Assembly (NCBI GenBank): GCA_031255495.1
Contig: JAIRSK010000018.1
Location: 1 to 17,794 of the forward strand
Reading direction: 5' to 3'
Origin: Endomicrobiellum devescovinae
GTDB lineage: Bacteria > Elusimicrobiota > Endomicrobiia > Endomicrobiales > Endomicrobiaceae
DNA length: 17,794 bases
The position numbers and the translations under genes were made by a program. The notes beneath the pieces are model-generated. The model worked only from the letters and a program-made list of their open reading frames with translations, was not told the origin of the DNA and did no database searches. Positions 14,714 to 17,794 of the stretch are shown here, in pieces (positions within the stretch are counted from its first letter, which is position 1; every line of letters starts with the position of its first letter).

Positions 14714-15595
14714 ATGTCCAAAGTTAAATTTTTTATCTTTTGTGGATCGGTCGTCATAAATTGCTGCATGTTCCTATATGCGCAAGAAGTTGTAACGGTA
14801 TCGTTAAGCAAAGATAAAGCCTATGTTGGCGATATAGTTGAATTTGTTGTGAAAGCAGACCTCCCAAAAAATACTCAAATATCTGCAGTCCAGAATTTTA
14901 AATTAGATGATTTTGAAATTTTAAGCACTAATATTAAACGCTTGCCTTCTGATAATAGCAGCTATGAGTTGAAATTTAAAATTTCCTCATATAAAACTGG
15001 AAATTTAATAATAAAACCTTTAACAGTGTTTTATATAAATCCTGACGGAACAAATAATTTATTTTTTACTCCTGAAAAAAGTATAGATATACAAAGCCTT
15101 ATAGCAGACCCTAAAAGTGCGGATATAAAGGATATAAAAAGTTTAAAAGAATTAAAGATAAAAGGCGGGTTTACTGTTTTAATTGTTGTTGTGTTGTTTT
15201 TTGTTGTAATGTTGATGACATATATTTTAAAAGATATTAAAGAAGAAAGAAAAAAAGCAAAAATTATTATTCTTGATGAAAGAATGCTAGCTTTAAACAG
15301 CTTAAATGATTTATATCAAAACAGAACAAACCTAACTACTAGAGATTTTTATTACAAAATGTCTGAAATTTTAAGAACATATATTTCTAAGCAATACAAA
15401 TTTGACGCTATGGAAATGACTACATCAGAATTTTTTGAAAAAACAAAAGAGTTTTTACCTGCGGAAGTAAACGTCAACGAATTTAAGAATTATTTAAAAG
15501 TTTTTAACCTTGCAAGATATGCTGATTTTACACCAAATGAAAAAGAAATAGAAGATAATTATATCTTTACGAAAAAACTTCTGGAGTTAATATGA
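14714..15595 (+). CDS. BatD-like single-pass membrane protein
   Basis: 293 residues. A signal peptide ends near LYA|QEV (23). A periplasmic beta-rich domain (24-145) starts VTVSLSKDKAYVGDIVEFVV, a pattern common to BatD and other Ig-like oxygen-tolerance proteins. One membrane helix is at 152-172. A cytoplasmic, mainly helical domain (173-293) carries LYQNRTNLTTRDFYYKMSEI, ILRTYISKQYKFDAMEMTT and a C-terminal ARYADF-PNE segment, as seen in bacterial proteins of MoxR-VWA operons. It is shorter than full BatD (about 550-600), having one rather than several beta domains. The gene abuts DUF58 and overlaps the next start (ATGA). Likely role: periplasmic partner of the VWA protein; this is inference from the operon. 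Confidence 0.65.
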   Translation: MSKVKFFIFCGSVVINCCMFLYAQEVVTVSLSKDKAYVGDIVEFVVKADLPKNTQISAVQNFKLDDFEILSTNIKRLPSDNSSYELKFKISSYKTGNLIIKPLTVFYINPDGTNNLFFTPEKSIDIQSLIADPKSADIKDIKSLKELKIKGGFTVLIVVVLFFVVMLMTYILKDIKEERKKAKIIILDERMLALNSLNDLYQNRTNLTTRDFYYKMSEILRTYISKQYKFDAMEMTTSEFFEKTKEFLPAEVNVNEFKNYLKVFNLARYADFTPNEKEIEDNYIFTKKLLELI

Positions 15596-16593
15596 GGTTT
15601 GCAAGTCCATTATACCTTTTTATGTTTTTTGCACTTTTGGCTGCTGTATTTTTATATATAAATTTTTGGGATAAAAAATTTTTTAATCCTGCTGTAATCT
15701 TTTCGCAAGCTAAATTGCTAAGACTAAAGGATTCGCAGTTAAAAGAAAAACTTTTTAAACTTTGTAAATATTTTAAATATATTGCAATACTTTTAATTAT
15801 TATTGCTCTTGCAAGACCTCAAAAAGGAAATGTTTATGAGCAGTCAAATGATCAAGGCATAGATATAATAATGGTGTTGGACACTTCCACAAGTATGAGA
15901 TCTTTAGATTTTAGACCGCTAAACAGGATGGAAGCGGCAAAAAAGGTTACGCAGGATTTTATAAAAGAAAGAAAATATGACAAAATCGGTCTTGTTGTTT
16001 TTGCGGGGCTTGCTTTTACGCAGTGTCCTTTGACTACTGACAAAGATTCTCTTGCTGAATTTGTAAATAATATACAGATCGGTGACACGGGAATGGACGG
16101 TACCGCTATAGGCTCTGCAATAATGACTTCAGTTAACAGACTAAAAGACAGCGAGGCTAAAAGCAAAATTATAATTCTTGTAACAGATGGAAATAACAAT
16201 ACTGGAGAAATTGATCCAATAACGGCTTCGCAAATAGCTAGAGAATTCAATATAAAAATATACGCAGTAGGCGTGGGTAGTCCCGAAGGAGCGATTTATG
16301 AAGTTGACGATCCATTCTTTGGAAAAAGAGAAGTCCGAGTTACTCAAGAGGCTATTAACGAAAATGCATTGAGAGAAATCGCTAAAAATACAGGTGGAGA
16401 ATATTTTAGAGCGCAAGATACAAAATCTTTTGAAAATATTATGAAGCAAATAGATAAATTAGAAAAGTATGAGATTAAAGTTGCGCAATTTACAAATTAT
16501 AACGAGCTTTATAAATACTTCTTAATACCTGCGTTTATTTTATTCCTGCTTATCATAATTTTGGAAAATACCTATTTGAGAAAAAATCCTTAA
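15592..16593 (+). CDS. batA: BatA-like VWA-domain membrane protein
   Basis: 333 residues. Two N-terminal membrane helices (about 5-23 and 62-76, the second followed by ALARPQ as usual in BatA/BatB), a von Willebrand A domain (about 90-285) and a C-terminal helix (309-326). The metal-ion-dependent adhesion site is complete: DTSTS (97-101), Thr171 in GDTGMDGTAIGSAI and Asp199 in LVTDGNNN. The fold binds a divalent metal and a partner protein. Bat proteins have been linked to aerotolerance or envelope stress in Bacteroides, Leptospira and others. It ends the operon moxR-DUF58-batD-like-batA; no batB or TPR-bearing batC follows, so the set is reduced. Start chosen by ATGA overlap with the upstream stop. 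Confidence 0.88.
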   Translation: MRFASPLYLFMFFALLAAVFLYINFWDKKFFNPAVIFSQAKLLRLKDSQLKEKLFKLCKYFKYIAILLIIIALARPQKGNVYEQSNDQGIDIIMVLDTSTSMRSLDFRPLNRMEAAKKVTQDFIKERKYDKIGLVVFAGLAFTQCPLTTDKDSLAEFVNNIQIGDTGMDGTAIGSAIMTSVNRLKDSEAKSKIIILVTDGNNNTGEIDPITASQIAREFNIKIYAVGVGSPEGAIYEVDDPFFGKREVRVTQEAINENALREIAKNTGGEYFRAQDTKSFENIMKQIDKLEKYEIKVAQFTNYNELYKYFLIPAFILFLLIIILENTYLRKNP

Positions 16594-16658
16594 TGCTTTC
16601 ATAACAATTAATTTGTTGTTTCCAAATACGATACGAATAGTTTAGTTTAGGAGTGCTT

Positions 16659-17794
16659 ATGTCAACAGAAAAATTAGTGAAGTGGAGCAAAGAGTCTAAA
16701 GAATTTTTTGAAAAAGCAGAAGACAACAGCATAGTTTTAGATATTTTTATATCTTATTTCTTGTGCCAGCCAAACAGGTGAGGGCTTTGAAGAGCTAGTA
16801 AACACAATAAATAGTGAAAAAATTAAAAGAAAAGTGAAAAAAGTAGTTATAACAGATACATCTTACCTTTATAGACACATGATTCCAAAGTTTTCTATAT
16901 ATTCAGATTCCAAGATGCCAACAGAATGGTTTTTAATTAATAAGGATTCAATAAACAAATTAAAATGTAATTATGAAGTTAAGTCTTGGGCAAATGAAAT
17001 TAAAACAGATGCATTTTCAAAATGGTTTAAACAAATAATGATTGATTATAATGGTTATGAAAATGGAAATAGCTCGGGGGAGGGGGAGCGCGAATTTAGA
17101 GATCTTGTTATTGCAGAAGCAGCTGTGGCATCTTATAAAGGGAAGAAAGATCTTAAAAATTGTGTGGATTTTATGCTTGAGGAATGTGCACATGCCTGTG
17201 CCACATTCACTGAGACCATAAATTTAGTTTATCCAATGAAAATTTCCTTACCTGTACTAAAATTGGCTGAAAGATACAATATGCATATTAACCATTTAAA
17301 GTACAGAGCTTCCACACAAACTCAAAATAGTCCTGATCATATTTCTATTGATTTTGAAGGGATAGATAAAGAAGTCGTATTGTTCATGAAAGAAAAAGTT
17401 TCAAATGTAAACTTTTTTGTTATGGATAAATATGGTAATCATATATATAAAAATTATGCATATGAACAACTTATTGGAAATACTAACTTTTCACGTCTTG
17501 ATCCCGAAAATTGGAAAATATCTTTGGATATAATGAAAAAGAAAGAGCAGCGGATTATTGAAGAAAAGGCGCCGGACGGTAATCATTATTTATCGGTAAA
17601 ATCGCCATTAGTAATAAATGGTAAAGTAGAAGGGGTAATAGGGTTGGCGGTAGATATAACAGATAGGAAAAAGAAAGAAGAGTTAGAGAACAAGCTAAAG
17701 ATGAGAGAAGAGTTGTATAAGATAGCCAAAGAAGTGTCACACGATATAGCGTCACCAGTTACATCGCTAAAAATAATAGAAGAAGTATATAAAG
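16659..17794 (+). pseudogene. Frameshifted, 3'-cut fusion: cyclodipeptide-synthase-like domain, PAS, histidine kinase
   Basis: An ATG with a good site (TAGGAG, 16648-16653) opens a 40-codon frame that stops at 16779-16781. From 16741 a +1 frame is open to the window end. Removing one T from the T5 run at 16744-16748 joins them into 378 residues. Residues about 26-215 resemble XYP-type tRNA-dependent cyclodipeptide synthases: strand YLISCASQTGEGFE (31-44; Ser34 in the place of the catalytic Ser), VVITDTSYLYRHM (62-74), PTEWFLINKDSINKL followed by VKSW, and FMLEECAHA (171-179) with VYP (190-192). Phe171 stands where Tyr is expected; Glu175 and Tyr191-Pro192 fit. A PAS domain (about 240-335, ending IGLAVDITDR) and HisKA (VSHDIASPVTSL, His361) follow, with the ATPase domain beyond the edge. 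From about 17640 codons become A/G-ending, as in the kinase at the left edge. PAS-HisKA is secure, the synthase call moderate. Either a decaying gene or a sequence error. Confidence 0.6.

Noticed and set aside
16782..17794. Reading the right-end gene as a stand-alone kinase starting after the frameshift
   Set aside because: No start codon with a ribosome-binding site precedes the conserved strand in that frame; the first in-frame GTG or ATG would cut the synthase-like domain.
1..17794. tRNA or rRNA genes, CRISPR arrays, insertion sequences
   Set aside because: The intergenic stretches are short and AT-rich; I found no cloverleaf, regularly spaced repeats, transposase motif or terminal inverted repeats.

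Overview
The window is AT-rich bacterial DNA with every recognisable gene on the + strand. Several features suggest a reduced, possibly host-associated genome: a homopolymer-linked frameshift at the right end, mixed operons, and strongly A/G-biased histidine kinase segments at both edges. The Tad-like minor pseudopilins with G|Q..xE leaders and the overall gene style would fit the Elusimicrobiota (Endomicrobium-like), but there is no rRNA marker, so that assignment is tentative.

Layout. (1) 1-404: C-terminal ATP-binding half of a histidine kinase cut by the left edge, about 80% purine on the + strand. (2) 452-3075: four overlapping genes of a Tad/type IV-like system, namely a mini-secretin reduced to a signal peptide plus secretin core, a Flp-sized pseudopilin, a TadE-like protein and a TadG-like protein. 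The last three share the same prepilin-peptidase-type leader. (3) 3240-11895: a long co-directional housekeeping run behind a near-consensus sigma-70 promoter: infC-rpmI-rplT, then ktrB-ktrA (K+ uptake) and a small TPR protein, then pheS-pheT and a GlcD-like FAD oxidase. The potassium genes sit between rplT and pheS, which are usually neighbours. (4) 12084-12745: a single-gene unit with its own promoter and a strong terminator, encoding a short secreted or anchored Thr/Pro/Ala-rich protein. Its best ribosome-binding site leads into an 8-codon frame ending at a textbook A AAA AAG slippery heptamer, and the long frame is the -1 frame. (5) 12796-16593: a compact Bat-type operon of MoxR AAA+ ATPase, DUF58, BatD-like membrane protein and BatA-like VWA protein, probably for chaperone or metal-dependent maturation of envelope proteins. 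(6) 16659-17794: a gene running off the right edge. After correcting one T in a T5 tract it reads as a cyclodipeptide-synthase-like domain (XYP type), a PAS domain and a HisKA histidine kinase domain.

The most unusual item is the last: an aminoacyl-tRNA-using enzyme fold apparently joined to a sensor histidine kinase. It carries a frameshift near its 5' end and passes into a kinase module with the same A/G-ending codon style as the kinase fragment at the left edge. This suggests a shuffled or gene-converted family of kinases in this genome. Family assignments come from reading motifs by eye, with no database search.
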